From positions 1,875,501 to 1,939,500 of the forward strand of contig NZ_CP116005.1 in the NCBI RefSeq assembly GCF_027941835.1: a DNA stretch of 64,000 nucleotides, in the 5' to 3' direction. A program made the translations under genes and the position numbers. Source of the DNA: Sphingosinicella microcystinivorans (lineage in GTDB: Bacteria; Pseudomonadota; Alphaproteobacteria; Sphingomonadales; Sphingomonadaceae). Below the pieces are notes generated by a model. The model searched no databases. It worked only from the letters and a program-made list of their open reading frames with translations, and had not been told where the DNA came from. Below, one piece after another: positions 28,067 to 38,984 of the stretch (position 1 is the stretch's first letter; each line of letters starts with the position of its first letter).

Positions 28067-28882
28067 ATGAGTGACCGCGCCGCGGCAGCCCGCGTCCTCG
28101 CGCCGTCCGATGCGCTGACCGTGGAGACCGTGCGCTCCGTTCGGCACTGGAACGAGCACCTGTTCAGCTTCACGATCACGCGGCCGCCGAGCTTCCGCTT
28201 CCGCTCCGGCGAATTCGTGATGCTCGGCCTGCCCGGCGAACGGCGCCCGCTGCTGCGCGCCTATTCGATCGCGAGCCCGGCATGGGCGGAGGAGCTGGAA
28301 TTCCTCTCGATCAAGGTGCCGGACGGGCCGCTCACCTCGCAGCTCCAGCGCGTCCGGCCGGGCGACCAGCTCTTCCTCGGGCGCAAGCCGACGGGAACGC
28401 TCGTCGCCGACGCGCTGCTGCCGGGGCGGCGGCTGTTCCTGCTCGCGACCGGCACCGGCCTTGCGCCGTTCATGAGCCTCGTGCGCGATCCCGACATCTA
28501 CGAACGGTTCAACCAGATCGTGCTCGTCCATTCGGTGCGGCAGGTGAGCGACCTTGCCTATCGCGCCGATCTCGAAAGCCATCTCGCGGGCGATCCGCTG
28601 GTGCAGGACCAGGCGCTGCTCCAGCTCTCCTACCTGCCGACGGTGACGCGCGCGCCGTTCCGCATCACCGGCCGCATCGACGCGCTGATCGACGACGGCA
28701 CGCTGTTCGGGCCGCCGCTGACGGGTCCGAAAGCCTTCGATCCGGAAATCGACCGCGTGATGCTGTGCGGCAGCATGACGATGATCCGCTCGCTTGCGGC
28801 GCGGCTGGAAGCGGAGGGTTTCGCGGAAGGATCGAACGCCGGGCCCGGTCATTACGTCATCGAACGCGCGTTCGTCGGTTGA
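28067..28882 (+). CDS. fpr: Ferredoxin-NADP reductase
   Basis: A 271-residue FAD enzyme moving electrons between NADPH and ferredoxin or flavodoxin. The FAD motif RAYSIASP and the NADP-binding LLATGTGLAPFMSLVRDPDI are present, and the chain ends in the short aromatic-containing tail usual for bacterial Fpr. The start at 28067 (MSDRAAAARV) has a GAAAGG ribosome site; an ATG at 28046 is less likely. It is divergent from cydA. Such reductases often serve redox stress and P450 systems, and a P450 is encoded at 38985. Confidence 0.9.
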   Translation: MSDRAAAARVLAPSDALTVETVRSVRHWNEHLFSFTITRPPSFRFRSGEFVMLGLPGERRPLLRAYSIASPAWAEELEFLSIKVPDGPLTSQLQRVRPGDQLFLGRKPTGTLVADALLPGRRLFLLATGTGLAPFMSLVRDPDIYERFNQIVLVHSVRQVSDLAYRADLESHLAGDPLVQDQALLQLSYLPTVTRAPFRITGRIDALIDDGTLFGPPLTGPKAFDPEIDRVMLCGSMTMIRSLAARLEAEGFAEGSNAGPGHYVIERAFVG

Positions 28883-28936
28883 GGGGAGGCGGTTTTGCGA
28901 TTCCGCCGGACGGCAAGCCGCACTAACCTTGCCGCC

Positions 28937-29608
28937 ATGATTCGCCTGACCGCCCTTTGCACCGCGCTGCTCGCCGTTGCCGTTGCCATGCCCTCGCTCG
29001 CGCAGAGCGAGCCGCAGACCCCCGCAACACCTGCCGAAACGCCGCCTCAACCGCCGCCCGTGCCGGAAAAGGTTTACGAGACCGTGCGCGTCGCGATCGC
29101 GACCAGCGAGGGGCCGATCATGCTGGCGCTGGAAAAGGAACGCGCGCCGGTGACGACCGCGAACTTCCTGCGCTACGTCGATCAGAAGCGGCTTGACGGC
29201 ACGGCCTTCTACCGCGCGCTGAAAGTTTCGGACGACGGCAGTTACGGCCTCATCCAGGGCGGCACGCAGGGCAACCTCAAGGCGATGCTGCCGCCGATCG
29301 CGCACGAGCCGACGACGAAGACCGGGCTTTCGCACATCGACGGCGCGGTCTCGATGGCGCGCGGCGCGCCGGGAAGCGCGGCCGGCGATTTCTTCATCAC
29401 CGTCGGCGCGCTCGAATCGCTGAACGCGGACCCGTCGAAGCCCGGCGACAATCTCGGCTTCGCCGTGTTCGGCCATGTCGTCGAAGGCATGGACACGGTG
29501 CGCAGGATCATGAATGCGCCGACCTCGCCGACGCTCGGCGAAGGCGCGATGAAGGGCCAGATGATCGCCAGCCCCGTGCGTATCCTGACCGCCCGGCGGG
29601 CGCAGTAA
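28937..29608 (+). CDS. Exported cyclophilin-type peptidyl-prolyl isomerase
   Basis: A 223-residue periplasmic protein. A signal peptide (about residues 1-22, ending SLAQ) and a proline-rich linker precede a cyclophilin fold: TSEGPIMLALEKERAPVTTANFLRYVD, FYRALK and GDFFITVGALESLN. It catalyses cis/trans isomerisation of prolyl bonds in envelope proteins. The usual GIIFHRVI / GTGGPGY core is degenerate (YGLIQGGTQGN), so the activity may be low. The start MIRLTAL is preferred over the upstream ATG at 28895 because it begins the signal peptide. Confidence 0.87.
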   Translation: MIRLTALCTALLAVAVAMPSLAQSEPQTPATPAETPPQPPPVPEKVYETVRVAIATSEGPIMLALEKERAPVTTANFLRYVDQKRLDGTAFYRALKVSDDGSYGLIQGGTQGNLKAMLPPIAHEPTTKTGLSHIDGAVSMARGAPGSAAGDFFITVGALESLNADPSKPGDNLGFAVFGHVVEGMDTVRRIMNAPTSPTLGEGAMKGQMIASPVRILTARRAQ

Positions 29609-29612
29609 GGGT

Positions 29613-30797
29613 TCAGCGCGCCAGGAGCAGCGTCGGGGCTTCGAGCAGCGCCTTCACCTCGCCGATGAACCGCGCCGCGTCGTAGCCGTCGACCACGCGG
29701 TGGTCGAACGACGAGGAGACGTTCATCATCTTGCGGATCTCGATCGCACCGCCGCGCACGACCGGGCGCTCGACGAGGCGGTTGGGACCGATGATCGCCA
29801 CCTCCGGATGGTTGATGACCGGCGTCGTCGCGATGCCGCCAAGCGTGCCGAGGCTGGTGATGGTGATCGTGGAGCCGGACAGTTCCTCGCGGCGCGCGGT
29901 GCCGTTGCGCGCCGCGGCGGCGAGGCGGGCGATTTCGGCAGCGAGGTCCCAGAGGCCGAGGCTTTCGGCGTTGCGCACGACGGGCACGATGAGGCCATTG
30001 TCGGTCTGCGTCGCGATGCCGGCGTGGACGGGCGCGTAGCGGCGGACGATGCCGGCCTCGTCGTCGTAGGTCGCGTTGATCTGCGGGAACTCCGGCAGCA
30101 CGCGGACGAGCGCCTGGATGAAGAACGGCAGCAGCGTCAGCTTCGGGCGCTCGTTTCCGTAGCGCGCGTTGAGTTCGGCGCGCGCGGCTTCGAGCGCGGT
30201 GAGATCGACCTCCTCGACATAGGCGAAATGCGGGATGCGCCGCGCGGAGATCTCCATCTTCTCGGCGATCTTGCGGCGCAGGCCGACGAGCTTGACCTCG
30301 GTGAATTCGCCCGCAGCGGGTGCTGCCTGCGGCTGCCGCAAGGCCGCGACATGCGCCTCGAAATCCGGGCGGCGGATGCGGCCGTAAGGGCCGGAGCCCT
30401 TCACGTCCTCCAGCGCGACACCGGCCTGCTTCGCGAGGCGGCGGACCAGCGGCGAGGCTTTCGGGCGCGAGGTCGCGGGCGCAGGGGCAGGGGGCGGCGC
30501 TTCGGCAGGGGCCGGAGCGGGAGCCGTTTCCTCCACGGGTTCGGCGGGCGCATCGCCTTCGAGCGCGAATTCCACGAGTGCCGAACCGATCTGCCGGAGC
30601 TGCCCGACCTCGCCGTGGATCGCGACGACGGTTCCCGAAACCGGCGAGGTGAGTTCGACGGTCGCCTTGTCGGTCATCACGTCGGCGAGCGGCTGGTCCT
30701 CCGCGACCGCGTCGCCGGGTTTCACGTACCACTGGACGAGTTCGGCCTCGGCGATGCCCTCGCCGATGTCGGGCAGCTTGAAGACGTAGTTCGCCAT
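29613..30797 (-). CDS. bkdB: Branched-chain 2-oxoacid dehydrogenase E2, dihydrolipoamide acyltransferase
   Basis: A 394-residue E2 core. The lipoyl domain carries the lipoylated Lys44 (MTDKATVEL), an Ala/Pro-rich linker follows, then the E1/E3-binding domain (SPLVRRLAKQAGVALEDVKG) and the catalytic domain ending with the active-site DHRVVDG. It moves the branched acyl group from E1 to CoA. It is last in a leucine dehydrogenase-E1alpha-E1beta-E2 operon; no E3 gene is present, so the pool E3 must be used. Confidence 0.92.
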   Translation of the reverse strand: MANYVFKLPDIGEGIAEAELVQWYVKPGDAVAEDQPLADVMTDKATVELTSPVSGTVVAIHGEVGQLRQIGSALVEFALEGDAPAEPVEETAPAPAPAEAPPPAPAPATSRPKASPLVRRLAKQAGVALEDVKGSGPYGRIRRPDFEAHVAALRQPQAAPAAGEFTEVKLVGLRRKIAEKMEISARRIPHFAYVEEVDLTALEAARAELNARYGNERPKLTLLPFFIQALVRVLPEFPQINATYDDEAGIVRRYAPVHAGIATQTDNGLIVPVVRNAESLGLWDLAAEIARLAAAARNGTARREELSGSTITITSLGTLGGIATTPVINHPEVAIIGPNRLVERPVVRGGAIEIRKMMNVSSSFDHRVVDGYDAARFIGEVKALLEAPTLLLAR

Positions 30798-30803
30798 CGC
30801 GCC

Positions 30804-31817
30804 TCAGGCCTCCATCGCGCGCCGGAGCGCCTCGCCGACGCGCTTCGGGCCGGGGAAATATTCCCATTCGAAGGCATGGGGGTAGGGCGTATCCCAGCCC
30901 GTCACGCGTTCGATCGGCGCTTCGAGATCGAAGAAGCAGTGCTCCTGCACCAGCGCGGCAAGCTCGGCGCCGAAGCCGCAGGTGCGCGTCGCCTCGTGGA
31001 CGACGACGCAGCGGCCGGTGCGGCTCACCGACTGCGTGATGGTTTCGAGGTCGAGCGGCACCAGCGTGCGCAGGTCGATGACCTCCGCGTCGATGCCGGT
31101 TTCTTCGGCGGCCGTGAGCGCGACATGCACCATCGTGCCGTAGGCGAGCACGGTGACGGCATTGCCGGCGCGCACGATGTTCGCCTTGCCGAGCGGCACG
31201 ACATAGTGCCCTTCCGGCACCTCGCTCGCCGGGTGCTTGGACCACGGCTCCACCGGGCGGTCGTGATGCCCGTCGAACGGGCCGTTGTAGAGCCGCTTCG
31301 GCTCGAAGAAGAGCACGGGGTCGTCGTCCTCGATCGCGGCGATCAGCAGCCCCTTGGCGTCGTAGGGATTGGACGGGATCACCGTCTTCAGCCCCGCGAC
31401 GTGCGTGAAGATGCCTTCCGGGCTCTGGCTGTGCGTCTGCCCGCCGTAGATGCCGCCGCCGTAGGGGCTGCGCACGGTGATCGGCGACCACCATTCGCCT
31501 CCCGTCCGGTAGCGCATCCGCGCGGCCTCGGAGATGAGCTGGTCGGTGGCGGGGTAGATGTAATCGGCGAACTGCACCTCGACCACCGGCCGCTTGCCGT
31601 AGGCGCCCATGCCGATCGCGACAGCGACGATGCCACCTTCCGAAATCGGCGCGTCGAACACGCGGGTGAGGCCGTGCTTCCGTTGCAGGCCGTCCGTCGC
31701 GCGGAACACGCCGCCGAAATAGCCGACGTCCTGCCCGAAGATGGTGACGGCAGGGTCGCGCGTCAGCGCCACGTCCATCGCGCTGTTCAGCGCCTCGATC
31801 ATGTTCATCGTCGCCAC
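30804..31817 (-). CDS. bkdA2: Branched-chain 2-oxoacid dehydrogenase E1 beta subunit
   Basis: A 337-residue transketolase-like subunit that completes the thiamine diphosphate site of E1. Typical segments are FGQDVGYFGGVFRATDGLQ, RVFDAPISEGGIVAVAIGMG and PYGGGIYGGQTHSQSPE. It starts 4 bp after the alpha-subunit stop. Together with E1alpha it decarboxylates the 2-oxo acids made from valine, leucine and isoleucine. Confidence 0.93.
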   Translation of the reverse strand: MATMNMIEALNSAMDVALTRDPAVTIFGQDVGYFGGVFRATDGLQRKHGLTRVFDAPISEGGIVAVAIGMGAYGKRPVVEVQFADYIYPATDQLISEAARMRYRTGGEWWSPITVRSPYGGGIYGGQTHSQSPEGIFTHVAGLKTVIPSNPYDAKGLLIAAIEDDDPVLFFEPKRLYNGPFDGHHDRPVEPWSKHPASEVPEGHYVVPLGKANIVRAGNAVTVLAYGTMVHVALTAAEETGIDAEVIDLRTLVPLDLETITQSVSRTGRCVVVHEATRTCGFGAELAALVQEHCFFDLEAPIERVTGWDTPYPHAFEWEYFPGPKRVGEALRRAMEA

Positions 31818-31821
31818 GGCG

Positions 31822-34242
<2,421 letters not shown>

Positions 34243-34244
34243 TC

Positions 34245-34730
34245 ATGCTGGAAGAGCTGGACCCGTTCGAGCGCAGGATCCTCGCCATCCTCCAGAAGGA
34301 TTCGTCGCGGCCGACGACCGAGATCGCGGAGGAGGTCGGGCTGTCGCAGGCGCCCTGCTGGCGGCGCATCCAGCGGCTGAAGGAGGCGGGCTACATCAAG
34401 GCGCAGGTGAGCCTGCTCGACCGGCGCAAGATGGGCCTCAACACGCAGGTGTTCGCGCAGGTGAAGCTCACCCGCCACGGCCGCTCCAACCTCCACGAGT
34501 TCTCGGACGCGATCCGCGAGTTCCCCGAAGTGCTCGACTGTTTCGTGTTGCTGGGGCCGGTCGACTTCATGCTGCGCATCGTGACCCGCGACATCGAAAC
34601 CTACGAACGCTTCTTCTTCGAGAAGCTCTCCCAGCTTCCCGGCGTGCAGGAGGTGCACTCGATGGTGGCGCTGTCCGAGATCAAGTCGACGACGGAGCTG
34701 CCGATCCTGGAAAGCGAGGGGGCGGCGTAG
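34245..34730 (+). CDS. bkdR: Lrp/AsnC-family regulator (BkdR-like)
   Basis: A 161-residue Lrp-type regulator with an N-terminal helix-turn-helix (TTEIAEEVGLSQAPCWRRIQ, about residues 24-44) and the RAM effector domain. It is divergent from the leucine dehydrogenase/Bkd operon across a 120-bp AT-rich gap, the same layout as bkdR in pseudomonads, so it probably activates that operon in response to branched-chain amino acids. Confidence 0.88.
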   Translation: MLEELDPFERRILAILQKDSSRPTTEIAEEVGLSQAPCWRRIQRLKEAGYIKAQVSLLDRRKMGLNTQVFAQVKLTRHGRSNLHEFSDAIREFPEVLDCFVLLGPVDFMLRIVTRDIETYERFFFEKLSQLPGVQEVHSMVALSEIKSTTELPILESEGAA

Positions 34731-34744
34731 GGCTCAGGTACGCA

Positions 34745-35899
34745 CTAGAACGACTTCGGCAATCCCAGCGCGTGTGTCGCCACATGGCTGAGGATGAGGT
34801 TCGTCGAGATGGGCGCGACCTGATAGAGGCGGGTTTCGCGGAACTTGCGCTCGATGTCGTATTCCTCGGCGAAGCCGAAGCCGCCGTGCGTCTGGAGGCA
34901 CATGTCGGCGGCGTGCCATGAGGCTTCGGAGGCGAGCAGCTTCGCCATGTTCGCCTCGGTGCCGCAGTCGGCGCCTGCGTCGAACAGCGCGGCCGCCTTG
35001 TCCACCATTTCCGCCGCGGCGGCGACCTCGACATAGGCCCGCGCGATCGGGAACTGCACGCCCTGGTTTTCGCCGATGGCGCGGCCGAACACGCTGCGCT
35101 GCTTCGCATAGGCGGCGGCGCGGTCGATGAAGAAGCGGCCGTCGCCGATACACTCGGAGGCGATGAGGATGCGCTCGGCGTTCATGCCGGAAAGGATGTA
35201 GCGGAAGCCTTGCCCTTCCTCGCCGATCAGGTTCCCGGCCGGAACGGCGACATCGTCGAAGAACAGCTCGGTCGTCGCGTGGTTGAGCATCGTGCGCACC
35301 GGGCGGATGGTGAGGCCGTTCTTCACCGCCTCGCGGATGTCGACGATGAGGACGCTCATGCCGTCCGAGGGCTTGGCGACGGCCTCGCGCGGCGTGGTCC
35401 GCACCAGCAGCACCATGAGATCGGAGTGCTCGGCGCGGCTGATCCAGATCTTCTGGCCGTTCACGATGTACCTGTCGCCGTCGCGGCGGGCGAAGGTGCC
35501 GATGCGCGTTGTGTCCGTGCCCGCGCCCGGCTCGGTGACGCCGAACGCCTGCAGACGGAGCGCGCCGGAGGCGACGGCGGGCAGGTAGCGCTGTTTCTGT
35601 TCGGCGGAGCCGTGCTTCAGGATCGTGCCCATCGTGTACATCTGCGCGTGGCAGGCGCCGCCGTTGCAGCCCGCGCGGTGGATTTCCTCGAGGATCGCCG
35701 TCGCCGCGCCGAGCCCGAGCCCGGAGCCGCCGTAGTCCTCCGGGATCAGCACGGAGAGGAAGCCCGCGCGCGTCAGCGCCTCGACGAATTCCACGGGATA
35801 GGTGCGCGCGCGGTCGTGCCGCTGCCAGTATTCGCCGGGAAAGTCGGCGCAGAGCCGCCGCACGGCATCCCTGATTTCCGGAAACGACGGATCGGACAT
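34745..35899 (-). CDS. Acyl-CoA dehydrogenase family protein
   Basis: A 384-residue flavoprotein that removes hydrogens from the alpha-beta bond of an acyl-CoA. Signatures are FGVTEPGAGTDTTRIGTFA, QKIWISRAEHSDLMVLLVRT and QTHGGFGFAEEYDIERKFRE. The segment that usually reads YEGT (with the catalytic Glu) is RLYQVAPIS here, so the base must be elsewhere or the chemistry differs; this variant also seems to occur in other family members. The start MSDPSFPEIR is chosen over the longer 35959 start. It is 7 bp downstream of the MATE gene. Confidence 0.9.
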   Translation of the reverse strand: MSDPSFPEIRDAVRRLCADFPGEYWQRHDRARTYPVEFVEALTRAGFLSVLIPEDYGGSGLGLGAATAILEEIHRAGCNGGACHAQMYTMGTILKHGSAEQKQRYLPAVASGALRLQAFGVTEPGAGTDTTRIGTFARRDGDRYIVNGQKIWISRAEHSDLMVLLVRTTPREAVAKPSDGMSVLIVDIREAVKNGLTIRPVRTMLNHATTELFFDDVAVPAGNLIGEEGQGFRYILSGMNAERILIASECIGDGRFFIDRAAAYAKQRSVFGRAIGENQGVQFPIARAYVEVAAAAEMVDKAAALFDAGADCGTEANMAKLLASEASWHAADMCLQTHGGFGFAEEYDIERKFRETRLYQVAPISTNLILSHVATHALGLPKSF

Positions 35900-35906
35900 G
35901 ATGACG

Positions 35907-37259
35907 CTACCCCCGGCCTTGTGCTGCACTCCTGCTATCACGCGCGGCCGGTTCGCCAAGGCTTTTCACGAGGCGCGGCAGGCAGACGCCGAGCGAGAGC
36001 GCACGGTAGGCGTAGCTCGCCAGCAGCGCGATCCAGACACCGACGTCGCCGAGACCGCGCAGGAGAAAGTCCGTCGCGAGATAGGCGATCGTCACCAGCA
36101 CGCCCGCATTGCGGAGCACGCGGCCGCGCGTCGCGCCGATGAAGACGCCGTCGAGCAGCCAGCTCGGTACGCCGATGAGCGGCACGAGCGCGCAGAAGGG
36201 CAGCATGGCGTGCGCCTGCGCGCGCACGGCGGCATCCTCGGCGACGAGGTCGATGAGCGCGCCGCCGGAAAGCGCGATCAGGCCCGTAAAGACAAGCCCG
36301 CCCGCCAGCGAGAACTCGCCGGTGAGCCGCACGGCGCGCAAAAACGCCGCACGCGACCCGGCACCGATCGCCGCCCCGACGCGCGCCTCCGCCGTGAACG
36401 CGAAGCCGTCGAGCACGAAGGCGCTGACGCTGATGAACTGCATGAGGATGTGGTTCGCGGCGAGCGGCACCGCGCCGAGCCTTGCGCCGGAGCGGGCGAA
36501 CCAGCTGATGAGGATGAGCAGAGCCAGCGTGCGGATCATGATGTCGACGTTGACGGCGAGGAGCCGCCGCGTCGGTTCCCATGCGAACAGCGCGCCGCGC
36601 GCGTGCCCGCGCCACCAGCCGGGGCCGAGCAGGCGCGAGACGGCAACGAGGCCCGCGGCGAGCGCGCACCATTCCGCGACCGCCGTGCCGATGCCGACGC
36701 CGAGCGCGCCCATGCCGAACACGGCGACGAGCAGCAGGTCGAGCACGATGTTGATGCCGTTCATGATGATCTGGCAGGCAAGCGCGGCGCGCGTGCGGCC
36801 GAGGCCGAGCAGCCAGCCGTTCACCGCGTAGAAGCCGAGCGCGGCGGGGGCGCCGAAGAAGCGGGCGAGGGTAAAGTCGCTCGCGGGCCCCTCGGCCTCC
36901 GGCGGCGCGGCCATCACGTGGAGCGCGGCCGGCACGACGAGCGGCGCGAGCGCCAGCAGGACGAGGCCGATACCGCCGCCCATCACGAGCGCGCGCTGCA
37001 CGGTCGCCGAGACCTCCGCGTCGTCGCGCGCCCCGTGCGCCTGCGCCGTGATCCCGGTGACGCCCATGCGCAGGAAGCCGAACGTCCAGAAGACGAGGTT
37101 GATCACCGTCGCGCCGAGCGCGACGCCCGCGAGCGCGCCGGCATCGCCCGTGCGCCCGATGACGGCGACGTCGACGATGCCGACGAGCGGCACGAAGGCC
37201 TGCCCGACGATGATCGGCCAGGCCTGGGAAAAGACGGCGCGGCGCGACAGCGAACTCAT
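35907..37259 (-). CDS. MATE-family multidrug/metabolite efflux transporter
   Basis: A 450-residue inner-membrane exporter with twelve predicted helices. The N-terminal SQAWPIIVGQAFVPLVGIVD, the FWTFGFLRMGVTGITAQAHG segment and the middle repeat ALAVNVDIMIRTL-like region fit the DinF branch of MATE proteins, driven by Na+ or H+. The start MSSLSRR is used; a start at 37280 is possible. It is co-transcribed with the acyl-CoA dehydrogenase downstream. Confidence 0.88.
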   Translation of the reverse strand: MSSLSRRAVFSQAWPIIVGQAFVPLVGIVDVAVIGRTGDAGALAGVALGATVINLVFWTFGFLRMGVTGITAQAHGARDDAEVSATVQRALVMGGGIGLVLLALAPLVVPAALHVMAAPPEAEGPASDFTLARFFGAPAALGFYAVNGWLLGLGRTRAALACQIIMNGINIVLDLLLVAVFGMGALGVGIGTAVAEWCALAAGLVAVSRLLGPGWWRGHARGALFAWEPTRRLLAVNVDIMIRTLALLILISWFARSGARLGAVPLAANHILMQFISVSAFVLDGFAFTAEARVGAAIGAGSRAAFLRAVRLTGEFSLAGGLVFTGLIALSGGALIDLVAEDAAVRAQAHAMLPFCALVPLIGVPSWLLDGVFIGATRGRVLRNAGVLVTIAYLATDFLLRGLGDVGVWIALLASYAYRALSLGVCLPRLVKSLGEPAARDSRSAAQGRG

Positions 37260-37481
37260 GCGTCGGCGGCTTCCGGACAATGTGCGGTCACGCGGAAATG
37301 CTGCCCTTGCTCAGCCGGGTTTCGGTCCCGAGCCTTATGGGGATTTCGCGCCCGCGGGGGAAGCGGGCGCCTACGGCTGCGAACCGCTCGGCGGGGTGCA
37401 CGAAAGCACGCATTCTCCGGCAATACACGGGCGCCGGTTTCATTGCGGCGCTGCCGCCTGTTGCATCGGATCGGCAAGTGC

Positions 37482-37511
37482 GTATAAGAATATTTTTCTT
37501 ATACGCTAAAT
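37482..37511. promoter_or_regulatory. Palindromic operator candidate of module A
   Basis: GTATAAGAA (37482-37490) is inverted exactly as TTCTTATAC (37496-37504) around TATTT, followed by GCTAAA, so the right side reads TTCTTATACGCTAAA. This matches TTCCTATACGCTAAA found at 43752 and, inverted, at 41868. It lies 35-64 bp upstream of the serine hydrolase/P450 genes. Confidence 0.6.
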
Positions 37512-37545
37512 TCTGCTTGCATCCATCCATGAACGGGACCTCGGC

Positions 37546-38979
37546 ATGAAACTGTCCATTCTCTGCGCCGTGTCGACGTTTGCCTTGCTGTCTTGCTCGC
37601 TTGAGGCTGGCGCAGCGGCGGGCGCGACGGAAGCCGTTGTCGCTGCCGATGAAGATGCGCGCGCCGATGCCGCCGCGCGCGCCGCGCTGGGGGACGGACC
37701 CTTCGCAGGCATTGCCGTTGCCGTCTCCCGCAACGGAAAGATCGTTTATCGGGACGGCTTCGGATTTGCCGATGTCGAACGCCGAATACCCGTGAACGCG
37801 GACACGCGCTTTCCGGTCGGCTCGATCACCAAGCCGATCACCTGCCTGTCCCTCCAGCAGCTCGCCGCCGCGGGCCGTGTCGATACGGACGCAAAGGCGG
37901 GGCTTTATCTTCCCGATCTTTCCGCGCCCGCCCGCGACGTGGCGATCCGGCATCTCCTCGATCATACCTCGGGCATCGAGAACTATATCGAGGTCGGGGA
38001 ATTCCCGTATCGCCAGCCGACTGGCCTCTCGCGCGGCGACATGACGGCGTTCTTCGCCGGAAGGCCGCTGCGCTTCCCGTCCGGCGAAAAATTCAGCTAC
38101 TCGAACTCGAACACCTACCTGCTCGGCCTTATCATCGAGGCGGTGAGCGGCGAAAGCTACGATACCTATGTGAAAGGCCACGTGTTCGCGCCGTTCGCCA
38201 TGACGCGCAGCGACTTCGAGGCGCGGCCGGAGGGTGATGCGAACCGCGCGCTCGGCTATCAGAGCCGGAGCGGCACGTTCTCGCGGGCGATCGGCTATGA
38301 TTGGCTGGTGCCGTTCTCGGCGGGCGCTGCCGTCTCGACCGCGCCCGACCTGCTGCGGTTCGCCGACGGCCTGTTCGGCGAGGCGACGAAAGGCGTGCGC
38401 GAGCGGTTGCTGGCGCACGGCACGCTGGGAGACGGCACGCGCAACGCGTACACGCAAGGCTGTCTCGTCGAGGGGCGGCTCGGCGACGCTCGCAGGTTTT
38501 CCCACTCCGGCGCGATCTACGGCTTCTCCGCCCATTTCGCGCACTACCCCGATCAGAAGCTGTCGGTGGCGGTGCTCGCCAACAGTCAGGGCGAGAACTT
38601 CGGCGCAATCACGCTGTCCAACCGCATCGCGCGGATTTTCCTCGGCCAGAGCGAACCCGAGCAGATCGACAGGCCGCTCGATACGGCGGCCGCGTCATGG
38701 ATCGTGGGCGATTATCATGTCGGCAATCGCCGCCTCGGGATCGACCGCCTGCGCTTTTCCCTCCGCGACGGCAAGTTGTGGCTGGAGACCGGCACGCCGG
38801 GCAGGGGCGGGCAGCCGGGCGAAAAGCAGGAGATTCCGCTTGTCCATCTCGGAGAGGACCGCTTCGTTTCGCCGCGCGACAGCGAACAGCGCTTCCGGTT
38901 CGAGAAATCGGCCGAAGGCGTGAAGGTCCTTCTGGACTACCACGGCGGCGACATGCCCTTTCATCGTGTGAGCGAGTGA
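37546..38979 (+). CDS. Exported beta-lactamase-fold serine hydrolase
   Basis: A 477-residue penicillin-binding-protein-like esterase/peptidase. A signal peptide (a LLSC sequence at 14-17 could also be a lipobox) precedes the catalytic SxxK at Ser93-Ile-Thr-Lys96, the YxN motif at Tyr185-Ser-Asn187, and the third motif HSGAIYGF. A C-terminal extension of about 100 residues follows the catalytic domain. The family includes D-amino acid amidases, carboxylesterases and DD-peptidases. It is 5 bp upstream of a P450 gene and begins module A. Confidence 0.88.
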   Translation: MKLSILCAVSTFALLSCSLEAGAAAGATEAVVAADEDARADAAARAALGDGPFAGIAVAVSRNGKIVYRDGFGFADVERRIPVNADTRFPVGSITKPITCLSLQQLAAAGRVDTDAKAGLYLPDLSAPARDVAIRHLLDHTSGIENYIEVGEFPYRQPTGLSRGDMTAFFAGRPLRFPSGEKFSYSNSNTYLLGLIIEAVSGESYDTYVKGHVFAPFAMTRSDFEARPEGDANRALGYQSRSGTFSRAIGYDWLVPFSAGAAVSTAPDLLRFADGLFGEATKGVRERLLAHGTLGDGTRNAYTQGCLVEGRLGDARRFSHSGAIYGFSAHFAHYPDQKLSVAVLANSQGENFGAITLSNRIARIFLGQSEPEQIDRPLDTAAASWIVGDYHVGNRRLGIDRLRFSLRDGKLWLETGTPGRGGQPGEKQEIPLVHLGEDRFVSPRDSEQRFRFEKSAEGVKVLLDYHGGDMPFHRVSE

Positions 38980-38984
38980 ACCCG

